NCBI GenBank assembly: GCA_937864535.1
Contig: CALMJS010000015.1
Coordinates: 124,001 to 188,000, forward strand
Reading direction: 5' to 3'
DNA from: an uncultured Paracoccaceae bacterium
GTDB lineage: Bacteria > Pseudomonadota > Alphaproteobacteria > Rhodobacterales > Rhodobacteraceae
DNA: 64,000 nt
A program made the translations under genes and the position numbers. The notes under the pieces were generated by a model. The model worked only from the letters and a program-made list of their open reading frames with translations. It was not told the DNA's origin and did no database searches. Within the stretch, counting starts at the first letter, position 1. The number at the start of each line of letters is the position of its first letter. Shown piece after piece: positions 1 through 9,348 of this stretch.

Positions 1-92
1 GTCGGTTTGGAGCCGCCGGCCCCGGTCCCTATCGCGATAGATTTGGGGCCGCTGACCATAAACGCAAGCAAAAGCCTGAATTTTTCCGCCGG

Positions 93-287
93 TCAGGCCG
101 GGCTGGCGTCGAAACCGACCCCGTCCAGGGCCGCGATGATGGCCGCCGCGTCGCGGGTGCTGCTGACAGCGATCGTGCGGGTGGTCAGATCGACCTCGAC
201 CTGTGCTGCAGGGTCCAGTGTCGTCAGTGCGGTGGTGACTGTGGCCTTGCAATGTCCACAGTTCATTTCGGGGATATGGAATTTCAT
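93..287 (-). CDS. copZ: CopZ-like heavy-metal-associated (HMA) copper chaperone
   Basis: 64 aa with MNCGHCKATV (MxCxxC) HMA motif; divergent from copA. Confidence 0.85.
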   Translation of the reverse strand: MKFHIPEMNCGHCKATVTTALTTLDPAAQVEVDLTTRTIAVSSTRDAAAIIAALDGVGFDASPA

Positions 288-349
288 GTTAGTCTCCTGT
301 GTGCATGTGGATATCTGGGGCCTCCACCAACTGGAAGGTCAAGGGGGGC

Positions 350-380
350 TTGACCTTCTTGTTACTGGAAGGCCTATCTG
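350..380 (+). promoter_or_regulatory. MerR/CueR-type copA promoter: TTGACC (350-355), 19-bp spacer, TATCTG (375-380), dyad CCTTC-N9-GAAGG (354-372)
   Basis: Read from sequence: cttgaccttcttgttactggaaggcctatctg; 19-bp spacer and dyad are typical of MerR-family promoters. Confidence 0.75.
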
Positions 381-404
381 GATTGAAAACAGTAGGAAAC
401 TCTT

Positions 405-2831
405 ATGCCTCAGTCCGTGACCCTCGACATCGAAGGTATGACCTGCGCGTCCTGCGTGGCGCGGGTCGAAAAACTGGCCTCCAAGGTCGAGGGTGTGACG
501 GATGTTGCGGTCAACCTCGCCAATGAAACGGCACAGGTTACATTTGACGGACCGGGTGTCCCCGTCGCGGTGGCCGAGGCGCTCCGTCGCGGCGGCTATG
601 GTGCAACGCCGCGCAACTACACCTTGTCGGTCGCTGGCATGACCTGCGCGTCTTGTGTGACGCGTGTCGAAAAAATCCTGATGCGGCAGGTCGGGACACT
701 CTCGGCCACGGTGAATCTGGCGACGGAAACCGCGCAGGTCCAGACCTTTGCACATGATCCCGCCCCGATCCTTGCCGGGTTGGAGAGGGCCGGATATCCG
801 GCAAAACCATCGTCCGGTTCGGGCAGTCAGACGGTCGCAGAGCGCAAGGCGGTCGAGGCACAGGCCTTTCTCGATCGGCTGATCGTGGCGATTGTCCTGA
901 CCCTGCCGGTGTTTCTGACGGAGATGGCGGGCCATGTCTATATGCCGTTCCATCATTGGATTGCCGCGTCGATCAGCGTGACGACGTACCACGTCCTGCA
1001 ACTGGTGCTTGCCACGGTGCTGCTGGCATGGCCGGGGCGGGACTTTTTCCTGCATGGTCTGCCGGCCCTGATCCGCGGCGCGCCGGATATGAATAGTCTG
1101 GTGTCGATGGGTGCCGGAGCGGCCTATCTGTTTTCGCTGTTGGTGACGATTGCCCCCGGCCTCTTACCCGAAGGCTCTGCCAACGTCTATTTCGAAGCCG
1201 CGATGGTCATTGTGACCCTGATTTTGCTCGGCAAATACCTCGAGGCGCGGGCCAAAGGCCGGACTGGTGCCGCAATTGACGCGCTCCTCGCTTTGGCGCC
1301 CAAGGTTGCTCTCGTGCAGCGCGGCGAAGACACCGTGGAAATTGCGATTGCCGACATTGCGGTGCGGGACACCGTGCTGGTGCGTCCGGGCGGTCAAATT
1401 CCGGTCGACGGGATCGTACTGTCTGGCCGTAGCTACGTGGACGAATCGATGGTGACGGGCGAACCCGTCCCGGTCGAGAGAACACTTGGCGATCCGGTGA
1501 TCGCGGGAACGATCAACGGGTCTGGCGCGCTGACGATCGAGGTCACGTCGACTGGCGGCGATACGGTGCTGGCGCGGATCGTGCGGCTGGTCGAACAGGC
1601 CCAAGGCGCCAAACTGCCGATTCAGGCGCTGGTCGATCGGGTTACGGCGATATTTGTTCCCGTGGTTATCGTGATTTCCTTGGCTACGGCCGCGATTTGG
1701 CTGGCGCTGGGCGGAACGGTCGCGCAGGCGCTGGTCTCTGCGGTCAGTGTTTTGATCATCGCCTGCCCCTGCGCGATGGGGTTGGCGACGCCGACCTCGA
1801 TCATGGTGGGGACGGGGCGCGCGGCGGAACTCGGTATCCTGTTTCGCAAAGGCGATGCCCTCCAGCGTCTGGCCGAAGTTCGTAGCTTTGCCTTTGACAA
1901 GACCGGGACACTGACCGAGGGCCGCCCGGAACTCTCTACAGTATATGCAGAAAATCGCCGCGAAGCGCTGCGGCTGGTGTCCGGGCTAGAGGCGCTGTCC
2001 GAACATCCCGTGGCCTCCGCGGTTTTGCGCGCGGCGATGGAGCAGGGCGTCCGGCCACCACTGGCGTCGGACTTCGAGGCGCTATCGGGGATGGGGGTGC
2101 AGGGCATCGTCGACGGTCGATTTGTTCTGGTCGGCACCGAACGGTTGATGACGGAACGGGATGTCGACGTGACGCGCTATGTTGCGCGCGCCCAGTCACT
2201 GGCCATCGAGGGCCAATCGGTGTTCTTTGTCGCCGTCGAGGGCCAAATGTACGGGCTGATGGGCGTTTCGGACCCGCTGCGCGCCACCGCGATGTCCACG
2301 GCTGATCAGCTGCGCAATCGTGGCATCAAGATTACCATGATTACCGGTGATAGCGCCGAGACCGCGCAGACGATTGGCCGGCGGCTCGGGATTGATGACA
2401 TCTGCGCCGAGGTTCTACCAGAGGACAAGGCGAACATCGTCGCTGGCCTACGCAATAAGGCCCCCGTGGCCTATGTCGGTGACGGGATCAACGATGCCCC
2501 TGCGCTGGCAGAGGCAGACGTCGGCCTGGCCATGGCAACCGGGGCCGATGTGGCGGTGCAGACCGCCGATGTGGTGCTGATGGGCGGGGACGTGTCACTG
2601 GCAGCCTCGGCCTTCCGCATAAGCCGCGCCGTGATGCGTAACATTCGACAAAACCTGTTCTGGGCCTTTGCCTATAATGTCGCCCTGATCCCGGTTGCCG
2701 CCGGGGCTCTCTATCCGGTTTTCGGCATCACGCTGTCGCCGATGCTGGGCGCGGCGGCAATGGCGTTTTCATCGGTGTTTGTGGTCACCAATGCCCTGCG
2801 GCTGCGCGGCTATTCGGCTGGGCGGGGGTAA
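405..2831 (+). CDS. copA: Copper-translocating P1B-type ATPase
   Basis: Two N-terminal MTCASC HMA domains, CPC transmembrane motif, [20 protein letters not shown]. Confidence 0.95.
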   Translation: MPQSVTLDIEGMTCASCVARVEKLASKVEGVTDVAVNLANETAQVTFDGPGVPVAVAEALRRGGYGATPRNYTLSVAGMTCASCVTRVEKILMRQVGTLSATVNLATETAQVQTFAHDPAPILAGLERAGYPAKPSSGSGSQTVAERKAVEAQAFLDRLIVAIVLTLPVFLTEMAGHVYMPFHHWIAASISVTTYHVLQLVLATVLLAWPGRDFFLHGLPALIRGAPDMNSLVSMGAGAAYLFSLLVTIAPGLLPEGSANVYFEAAMVIVTLILLGKYLEARAKGRTGAAIDALLALAPKVALVQRGEDTVEIAIADIAVRDTVLVRPGGQIPVDGIVLSGRSYVDESMVTGEPVPVERTLGDPVIAGTINGSGALTIEVTSTGGDTVLARIVRLVEQAQGAKLPIQALVDRVTAIFVPVVIVISLATAAIWLALGGTVAQALVSAVSVLIIACPCAMGLATPTSIMVGTGRAAELGILFRKGDALQRLAEVRSFAFDKTGTLTEGRPELSTVYAENRREALRLVSGLEALSEHPVASAVLRAAMEQGVRPPLASDFEALSGMGVQGIVDGRFVLVGTERLMTERDVDVTRYVARAQSLAIEGQSVFFVAVEGQMYGLMGVSDPLRATAMSTADQLRNRGIKITMITGDSAETAQTIGRRLGIDDICAEVLPEDKANIVAGLRNKAPVAYVGDGINDAPALAEADVGLAMATGADVAVQTADVVLMGGDVSLAASAFRISRAVMRNIRQNLFWAFAYNVALIPVAAGALYPVFGITLSPMLGAAAMAFSSVFVVTNALRLRGYSAGRG

Positions 2832-2832
2832 T

Positions 2833-3234
2833 ATGAATATCAAAGAGGCATCGCAGCGCACGGGACTGCCGTCGAAAACCATCCGCTATTACGAGGACAT
2901 CGGGCTGGTCGCGCCGCAGCGGGATACAAACGGATATCGGCGTTTTTCAGATAAGGACATGCATCGACTGGGTTTTGTCGGTCGCGCCCGTGCGTTGGGA
3001 TTTTCCATCGAGGAATGTCGCAACCTCTTGGCACTTTATGCCGATCAGACCCGGGCCAGCGCCGAAGTTAAAGAGATCGCCCACCAGCATCTGATCGAAA
3101 TCGACCGCCGCATCGCCGAAATGACCGAAATGCGGAACACGCTCGGTCAATTGGTGCGCTGCTGCGCGGGGGATGACCGGCCGGACTGCCCGATCCTCGA
3201 GAGCCTTGCCGGGGGCGGTGCCGCAACGTCCTAG
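2833..3234 (+). CDS. cueR: MerR-family copper-responsive regulator CueR
   Basis: N-terminal MerR HTH (RYYEDIGLV..GYRRF) and C-terminal CCAGDDRPDCPI metal-binding loop; directly follows copA. Confidence 0.88.
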   Translation: MNIKEASQRTGLPSKTIRYYEDIGLVAPQRDTNGYRRFSDKDMHRLGFVGRARALGFSIEECRNLLALYADQTRASAEVKEIAHQHLIEIDRRIAEMTEMRNTLGQLVRCCAGDDRPDCPILESLAGGGAATS

Positions 3235-3710
3235 AGGATCACCTGAAACGCGGGAACCTGCGCCTCTTGCAGGTTCGGTCCCTCGCCGATCCGGTCGACG
3301 ACCGCAAACAGTCCGGGTGCATGCAGGGGGGTCAGCCAGCCGTGCCATGTGCCGCGGTGCAGATTGATCGCCTGTCCCGGTTGGGTGACAAAGGCCTCGG
3401 GCGCGCCGGGTTGCCCGCCGTTATCCGGAGCGACGATCACCAGAAACGGGTCGAGGCTCATGGGGACAAAGGCCTGACTGCCGTCAGGATGCCGTTCGAG
3501 CAGGTCGCAGACATAGGGTAGCTCGCGCGGTTCGGCCTGAAACAGGCTGATCCCCGCGCGGCCGTCGTGGAAATCCAGCCGCGCGCGGTCGTGATAGCGC
3601 CCGCACAGGCCGCCGTTGATCAGACGATCCGGTGCACCGTCCGTATCGAGGACATCGCCATAGGGCGCAAAGGCGGCGGCTGTCAGGGTCTGGGCAATCA
3701 ACGTGATCAT
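3231..3710 (-). CDS. allA: Ureidoglycolate lyase
   Basis: 159 aa, AllA-like cupin-fold sequence (LINGGLCGRYHDRARLDF, FVPMSLDPFLVIVAP, GTWHGWLTPL); purine catabolic neighbourhood. Confidence 0.85.
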   Translation of the reverse strand: MITLIAQTLTAAAFAPYGDVLDTDGAPDRLINGGLCGRYHDRARLDFHDGRAGISLFQAEPRELPYVCDLLERHPDGSQAFVPMSLDPFLVIVAPDNGGQPGAPEAFVTQPGQAINLHRGTWHGWLTPLHAPGLFAVVDRIGEGPNLQEAQVPAFQVIL

Positions 3711-3719
3711 CTGGGTATT

Positions 3720-4535
3720 TCAGAGTTTGAGGGCAGGGTGTCTGTTGACGTCTTTGTACAACAGATAGCGAAACGGCCCGTCGCCGGTCGCGATGCAGGC
3801 CTGCGGACAAAACGCACGGAGCCACATGAAATCGCCGGGGCCGACGTCGACCCAGCGTTCGTTCAGCAGATATTGCGCCGTTCCCTCCAGCACATAGAGC
3901 CCGTGTTCCATGACATGGGTTTCGGCAAAGGGAATGCGCCCGCCGGGGTGAAACGTCACGATATTGACGTGCATATCATGCGTCAGGTCGGTCGGATCGA
4001 CGAACCGCGTCGTGCCCCATTTGTCGGTGCCGGGCATCCATCGGATCGGCGTTTCCTGATCGCTTGTGACAAAGGGGAACGGCGCGTCCTGCCCGAAAAT
4101 CGGCGTATACCGTCGCCGGATCCAGTGAAACCGCAGCGGCGTTGTTCCGGCGTTGCGCAGCGTCCAGCGCGTGGCGGGCGGTGCATAGACATAACCGCCG
4201 GGTCCCAGAATATAGGTCTGGCCGGCAATGATCAGCTCCATGGTGCCTTCGGCGATGAACAGCACCCCTTCGGCATCGCGGTCCGGTTCGGGGCTGTCGC
4301 TGCCGCCATTCGGGGCGACCTCGACCGCATATTGGGCAAAGGTTTCGGCAAACCCGGTCAGGGGGCGCGCGATGATCCAGCAGTGGGTTCCGGTCCAGTT
4401 CGGCAGATAGCTGGTCGTGATCGACCGCATCGTCGCTGCGGGAATAAAGGCATAGCTCTCGGTGAAATGCGCCCGGTTGCTATCGGGCTCATCGGTCATC
4501 GGAGGCAGACCGCCGGGTGGAAAGGCATAGGTCAT
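3720..4535 (-). CDS. allE: (S)-ureidoglycine aminohydrolase (bicupin)
   Basis: Two cupin modules (GPGGYVYAPPATRWTLRN; ETHVMEHGLYVLEGTAQYLLN..WVDVGPGDFMWL); neighbourhood. Confidence 0.85.
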   Translation of the reverse strand: MTYAFPPGGLPPMTDEPDSNRAHFTESYAFIPAATMRSITTSYLPNWTGTHCWIIARPLTGFAETFAQYAVEVAPNGGSDSPEPDRDAEGVLFIAEGTMELIIAGQTYILGPGGYVYAPPATRWTLRNAGTTPLRFHWIRRRYTPIFGQDAPFPFVTSDQETPIRWMPGTDKWGTTRFVDPTDLTHDMHVNIVTFHPGGRIPFAETHVMEHGLYVLEGTAQYLLNERWVDVGPGDFMWLRAFCPQACIATGDGPFRYLLYKDVNRHPALKL

Positions 4536-5944
4536 GGCAGGATCGCTTTCAGTCGGTGATAGGCGATGCGTTCCACCTGTGCGCAGGCGGTCGCGAATTC
4601 GGTGTCCGAGTCATTTCCGATCCGCTGATGGAACGCGGCCAGAATGCTGGCCTTGGTGTGGTCGCGCACGGCAATGATAAACGGGAACCCGTGCTTTTGA
4701 ACATAGGTCCGATTGGCCTCGGTAAAGGTCACTCTTTCGTCATCGGTCAGGGCGTCCAGACCGGCGCTGGCCTGTTCGGCAGTGCTGTCAGCGGTCAAAC
4801 GCTTGGCCTGCGCCAGTTTGCCCGCCAGATCGGGGTGTGCCCGCAAAACCGCCATCCGTTCGTCCGGCGTGGCAGATCGGAACATGCGGGCCAAGGCGTT
4901 ATGCAGCCCCACGGCCGTATCATGCGCCGGACTCAGTTCCAGATGCCACGCGCGCTCGGCAATCCATGCGCTATGTTCGAAAATGCCGCCATAGGCCTCG
5001 ACAAACCTATCCAGCGCCATGGCCGAGGGCCGTTCCCAGCGGTGATGGGGATGGGTCTGCGCCCAGTGTCGGGCAATCTGCTGGCGCGTCGCGAACCAGA
5101 CGCCCTCATGGCGCGCGGCATAATCGAGGAATTTTTGTAGCCCCGCCAGTTTACCGGGCCGTCCGATCAGGCGGCAATGCAGGCCGATGGAAAACATCTT
5201 GGCCGCGCCCTCGCAGCCTTCGGCATAGAGGGTGTCAAAGCTGTCCTTGAGATAGGTGTAGAACTGTTCACCGGTGATATAGCCCGGCGCGGTGGCAAAC
5301 CGCATGTCATTGGCCTCTAGCGTGTAGGGCAGGACCAGTTGATCGCGCTCGCCCACCTCAAGCCAGTAGGGCAGGTCGTCGTCGTAGGTGTCGCTGATCC
5401 AGTCCAGCCCCAGTTCCGCCGTCAGGCGCACGGTGTTGACCGAGCAGCGCCCCGTGTACCACCCAGTGGGCGGGGTGCCGACCACCTCTGTATGCAGGCG
5501 CATCGCTTCGGCGATCTGGCGACGTTCCTCGTCGATGGGCATATCGCGATGTTCGACCCATTTCAGACCGTGGCTGGCAATTTCCCAGCCCGCGTCCTTC
5601 ATCGCCGCGACCTGCTGCGGACTGCGGGCCAGCGCGGTGGCCACCCCGTAAATCGTGACTGGCAGATTGCGGTCCGTAAACAGCCGGTGAAGTCGCCAAA
5701 ACCCCGCGCGGGCGCCGTATTCGTAAATCGATTCCATGTTCCAATGCCGCTGGGCGGGCCAAGGGGCTGCCCCCGCGATGTCGGACAGGAACGCCTCGGA
5801 CTGGCCATCGCCATGCAGGATATTGTTTTCGCCGCCCTCTTCGTAATTCAGCACAAGGCTGATCGCGATCTTTGCACCACCCGGCCAATTGGCCTGTGGC
5901 GGGGTTTCGCCGTGGCCGATCATGTTGCGCGGATATCGGTTCAT
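4532..5944 (-). CDS. puuE: Bifunctional PuuE-type allantoinase / OHCU decarboxylase fusion
   Basis: N-terminal polysaccharide-deacetylase-like PuuE domain (NYEEGGENNILHGD..SHGLKWVEH); C-terminal OHCU decarboxylase (FVEAYGGIFEHSAWIAERAW..LRAHPDLAGKLA). Confidence 0.88.
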   Translation of the reverse strand: MNRYPRNMIGHGETPPQANWPGGAKIAISLVLNYEEGGENNILHGDGQSEAFLSDIAGAAPWPAQRHWNMESIYEYGARAGFWRLHRLFTDRNLPVTIYGVATALARSPQQVAAMKDAGWEIASHGLKWVEHRDMPIDEERRQIAEAMRLHTEVVGTPPTGWYTGRCSVNTVRLTAELGLDWISDTYDDDLPYWLEVGERDQLVLPYTLEANDMRFATAPGYITGEQFYTYLKDSFDTLYAEGCEGAAKMFSIGLHCRLIGRPGKLAGLQKFLDYAARHEGVWFATRQQIARHWAQTHPHHRWERPSAMALDRFVEAYGGIFEHSAWIAERAWHLELSPAHDTAVGLHNALARMFRSATPDERMAVLRAHPDLAGKLAQAKRLTADSTAEQASAGLDALTDDERVTFTEANRTYVQKHGFPFIIAVRDHTKASILAAFHQRIGNDSDTEFATACAQVERIAYHRLKAILP

Positions 5945-6085
5945 GCTTGCCTCTTGAGCGTTTGGTCAAATTTATGGTGTTGTGAAAAGCAAACTTTGGC
6001 AAGCATTGAGAAAATTTCGATACACTGGATCGACAAACAGATGGATCGCGGCGCAGACTCGCCAAAAATAACAGCGGAGAGGTAA

Positions 6086-6445
6086 ATGGCAGGCGGCTTT
6101 TTGACGACACATGTTTTGGACACGGCACGCGGCGTCCCCGCTGCCGGTATGACCATCGACCTGTTCCGGCTGGACGGCGCGATCCGGCAACATCTGGGCC
6201 ACAAAATCACCAATGACGATGGCCGCACCGACGGGCCGATTCTGCCCAAAGAACACTTTGCAGTCGGCGTTTACGAACTGGAATTCCGGGTCGGGCACTA
6301 TCTGCGACAACTGGGGATCGAACTGCCGGAACCGTTGTTTCTGGACGTCGTGCCGATCCGTTTTGGCATTTCGGACCCGTTTTCGCACTATCATGTCCCA
6401 CTCTTGGTCTCGCCTTTTGGCTATTCCACTTATCGGGGGAGCTAA
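6086..6445 (+). CDS. uraH: 5-hydroxyisourate hydrolase (transthyretin-like)
   Basis: 119 aa, LTTHVLDTARGVPAAGM and C-terminal YRGS signature. Confidence 0.92.
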   Translation: MAGGFLTTHVLDTARGVPAAGMTIDLFRLDGAIRQHLGHKITNDDGRTDGPILPKEHFAVGVYELEFRVGHYLRQLGIELPEPLFLDVVPIRFGISDPFSHYHVPLLVSPFGYSTYRGS

Positions 6446-6448
6446 CCC

Positions 6449-7663
6449 GTGACGGCAATTTTACTGGATTGGATCGAATTCGCGGTGCGCTGGCTGCACG
6501 TCATCACGGGCGTCGCGTGGATCGGGTCTTCGTTCTATTTTATCGCGCTGGATCTGGGTCTGCATCGCGATCGCAATCTGGCCAGCGGTGCCGATGGCGA
6601 AGAATGGCAGGTCCACGGCGGTGGATTTTACCACATCCAGAAATATCTGGTCGCCCCGGCGCAAATGCCCTCTGATCTGATCTGGCACAAATGGCAGAGC
6701 TATTCGACCTGGATGTCCGGATTTGCCCTGTTGTTCGTCGTCTATTATCTGGGCGGCGACCTCTATCTGATTGATCCGGCCAAACTCGACATCCCTGTCT
6801 GGCAGGGCGCGCTGATCTCTGTCGCCTCGCTGGCGCTGGGCTGGGTGTTGTACGACCGCATTTGCAAATCCAGGTTTGGCGATGACAACACGCGGCTGAT
6901 GATCGGCCTCTACATCATTCTGGTGGCGATGGCCTGGGGCTATACCGAGGTGTTCACCGGGCGCGCCGCGCTGATCCATCTGGGCGCATTCACGGCGACG
7001 ATCATGTCGGCCAACGTTTTCTTTATCATCATTCCGAACCAGAAAATCGTCGTCGCGGACCTGATTGTGGGCCGCAAACCCGACCCGAAATACGGCAAGA
7101 TCGCCAAGCAGCGGTCGACGCATAACAACTACCTGACGCTGCCAGTGGTGTTCCTGATGCTGTCGAACCATTATCCGCTGGCCTTTGGGACCGAGTATAA
7201 CTGGATCATCGCGTCGCTTGTCTTTCTGATGGGGGTCACGATCCGTCATTTCTTTAACGAAATGCATTCGCGGCGCGGGATGCTGTGGTGGACTTGGGGC
7301 GCGACGGCGGTGATTTTCGCGATCATCGTTTGGCTGTCGACCCTGTCGTCGTGGTCGTACCAAGAGGACGCGGCGCTCGGCGGCGTAGCCGAACGCTATG
7401 CCGCCGCCGAAAATTTCGATCTGGTGGTGGATATCGTCACGGCCAATTGTTCGATGTGCCACGCCGCAGAGCCGGGTTGGCCGGGGATGGCCACCCCGCC
7501 CAAGGACGTGATGCTGGAAACCCCTGCCCAGATTGCGGCACATGCCAAGCAGATCTACATGCAAGCGGGCGTCAGCCATGCCATGCCTCCGCCCGTTGCC
7601 GCCTATATCTATCCCGAGGATCGGGCCGAACTGGTCCGCTGGTTCGAGAGCGTCAGCGGCTAA
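6449..7663 (+). CDS. puuD: Membrane urate hydroxylase PuuD with C-terminal cytochrome c domain
   Basis: Multiple TM helices, N-terminal WLHVITGVAWIGSSFYF, C-terminal CSMCH heme motif; follows uraH. Confidence 0.9.
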   Translation: MTAILLDWIEFAVRWLHVITGVAWIGSSFYFIALDLGLHRDRNLASGADGEEWQVHGGGFYHIQKYLVAPAQMPSDLIWHKWQSYSTWMSGFALLFVVYYLGGDLYLIDPAKLDIPVWQGALISVASLALGWVLYDRICKSRFGDDNTRLMIGLYIILVAMAWGYTEVFTGRAALIHLGAFTATIMSANVFFIIIPNQKIVVADLIVGRKPDPKYGKIAKQRSTHNNYLTLPVVFLMLSNHYPLAFGTEYNWIIASLVFLMGVTIRHFFNEMHSRRGMLWWTWGATAVIFAIIVWLSTLSSWSYQEDAALGGVAERYAAAENFDLVVDIVTANCSMCHAAEPGWPGMATPPKDVMLETPAQIAAHAKQIYMQAGVSHAMPPPVAAYIYPEDRAELVRWFESVSG

Positions 7664-8588
7664 ACCGCCATTCGGTTTCCTGGGTCCAGATTTCCCCCTT
7701 TTTGACCTGAATCCGGGGGAAATTCGGTTCGTGCGGTGCATTCGGCCAGAATTGCGGTTCAATGGCCAGCCCGTGATAGCCGCCATGGCGGGCATCATAG
7801 ACCTGAATGCCGGGCATATCGGTCGCGACCGTCATCGTCAGATCGCCGCCCTTTAGGATCAGCACGTCGCGCAGGTCCAGCCGGATGCGCGACAAACAGA
7901 AATTGTGATCCAGCGGCGGCTGGGCAGGCACCAGATCGCGCAGGCGGCGGAAATCATAGGCGGTGCCTTCGACCTCTTCGATGCCGGTGGGCAATTTTTC
8001 CTCATCCGTCGGCAGATAGGCCTGCGCGTTGACCTGCAACTGATGGCCCTCAAAGGTCGGTGCGCCCGTCAGGTTCCAATAGCTGTGGTTGACGACGTTG
8101 AGCATCGCGTCCTCGTCCGTGGTCGCGGTGATTTCCATGCGCAGGACGTTGTCGGGGCGAATGACGAAATGCACCATCAGACGCTGATTGCCGGGAAACC
8201 CTGCCTCGCCATCGGGCAGCGTTACGGACATCGTGACGCTATCGGGCTGGTGATCTTCGACTGTCCAGATTTTGGCGTGGCTGCTGGCCTCTGCGCTATG
8301 CAGCGTATTGCGGCCCTCATTGGGGGTCAGCATATGTTCGATGCCGCCGACCCGTGCCCGTGCCCCCTTGAGCCGGTTGCCCACGGGGCCGACGATCGCA
8401 CCGTAATATTTGCGCGGCCCCAGATAGTCTTCGGCCCGATCATATCCGAGCGTCAGGTTATACGGCACGCCAGCCAGACGCACCTCTTGCAGCGTTGCGC
8501 CCAATGTCAGGAAAGAGGCGGACAGGTCACCGCGCTGAATGGTCAGACGATCTACGGAACGCCCGTCGGACAGGGTATCAAAATGCAT
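7653..8588 (-). CDS. galM: Aldose 1-epimerase
   Basis: NRLKGARARVGG, NHSYWNLTG, LDHNFCL, IQVYDARHGGYHGLAIEPQFWPNAPHEPNFP; start placed at the internal Met (MHFDTLSDG) of the longer ORF. Confidence 0.9.
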   Translation of the reverse strand: MHFDTLSDGRSVDRLTIQRGDLSASFLTLGATLQEVRLAGVPYNLTLGYDRAEDYLGPRKYYGAIVGPVGNRLKGARARVGGIEHMLTPNEGRNTLHSAEASSHAKIWTVEDHQPDSVTMSVTLPDGEAGFPGNQRLMVHFVIRPDNVLRMEITATTDEDAMLNVVNHSYWNLTGAPTFEGHQLQVNAQAYLPTDEEKLPTGIEEVEGTAYDFRRLRDLVPAQPPLDHNFCLSRIRLDLRDVLILKGGDLTMTVATDMPGIQVYDARHGGYHGLAIEPQFWPNAPHEPNFPRIQVKKGEIWTQETEWRFSR

Positions 8589-9294
8589 TCTTGGACTCCG
8601 AAAGTCGGTAATAGAGGGCGCAGAGCCCCGCCAGAGTTGTGTCGGGGATAGCGGTAACAGGACAGCCCTGCGCCGCCAAGCCCCGTGCGTAACCCTGCGC
8701 GAGGTCGCCCTCTCCGATGACCGCAACCTGTTGTCCCAGCCAGTAGGGCCGGGCGGCCTTGAGGTCGGTTCCGATGATCAGACCGCGCAGGAACGCCGCC
8801 GGTTTCCCCGTGTCCAGTGCCGACGCCATGCGCGGCAACAGCCATTCTGGCCGGTCCAGACCCTGATCCAGACCGGCATCGAAATCGGCCTCGGACCCGG
8901 TCCCGCCCAATCCAGCGGCAAGCGTCGGGGCGACCGAAGCCTGAAAGCTGATAATTTCATTGGCGCTGACTTGGACCCAATAGACGCGGTCCGTCACATG
9001 GCAGATCACACCGTCCCAGTCGCGGCAATGCAAATAGCCTGCGATTGCGGCGGCATGGGGCAGGATGTGATGCGGCTGGGCCTGTGTTATGGGGGGGAAC
9101 AGGCCCTGATCGGGAAACACCGGGCAGGGGGTTTGTCGTGGCCCTGCGTCATCGACCAGCCCGGCGATGATCTGTGGGCCGGTCCAGTCACCGACCAGTG
9201 CGGCAGGTTCAGTTCCCGTCCTGCGATCCAGAACCTCGAGCCCGCTCATCCGCCAACTGCGGCCACCGGGCAGGTCAATTGCGATCCATTCCAT
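8578..9294 (-). CDS. DgoK-like 2-dehydro-3-deoxygalactonokinase family protein, divergent/short
   Basis: C-terminal FDAGLDQGLDRPEWLLPRMAS..AAFLRGLIIGTDLKAA..GCPVTAI resembles DgoK; N-terminal GSTNLRAW and GTHxKW motifs not seen. Confidence 0.65.
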   Translation of the reverse strand: MEWIAIDLPGGRSWRMSGLEVLDRRTGTEPAALVGDWTGPQIIAGLVDDAGPRQTPCPVFPDQGLFPPITQAQPHHILPHAAAIAGYLHCRDWDGVICHVTDRVYWVQVSANEIISFQASVAPTLAAGLGGTGSEADFDAGLDQGLDRPEWLLPRMASALDTGKPAAFLRGLIIGTDLKAARPYWLGQQVAVIGEGDLAQGYARGLAAQGCPVTAIPDTTLAGLCALYYRLSESKNAF

Positions 9295-9348
9295 TTGTCA
9301 CCTCTTGCCCCTTTCAATCACGAAGAGGGCAAGAGGGAAAGACAGCGA

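Noticed and set aside
5945-6085. Specific regulator site in the puuE-uraH divergent promoter
   Set aside because: AT-rich region with a TTGGTCAA-like element, but no convincing long dyad.
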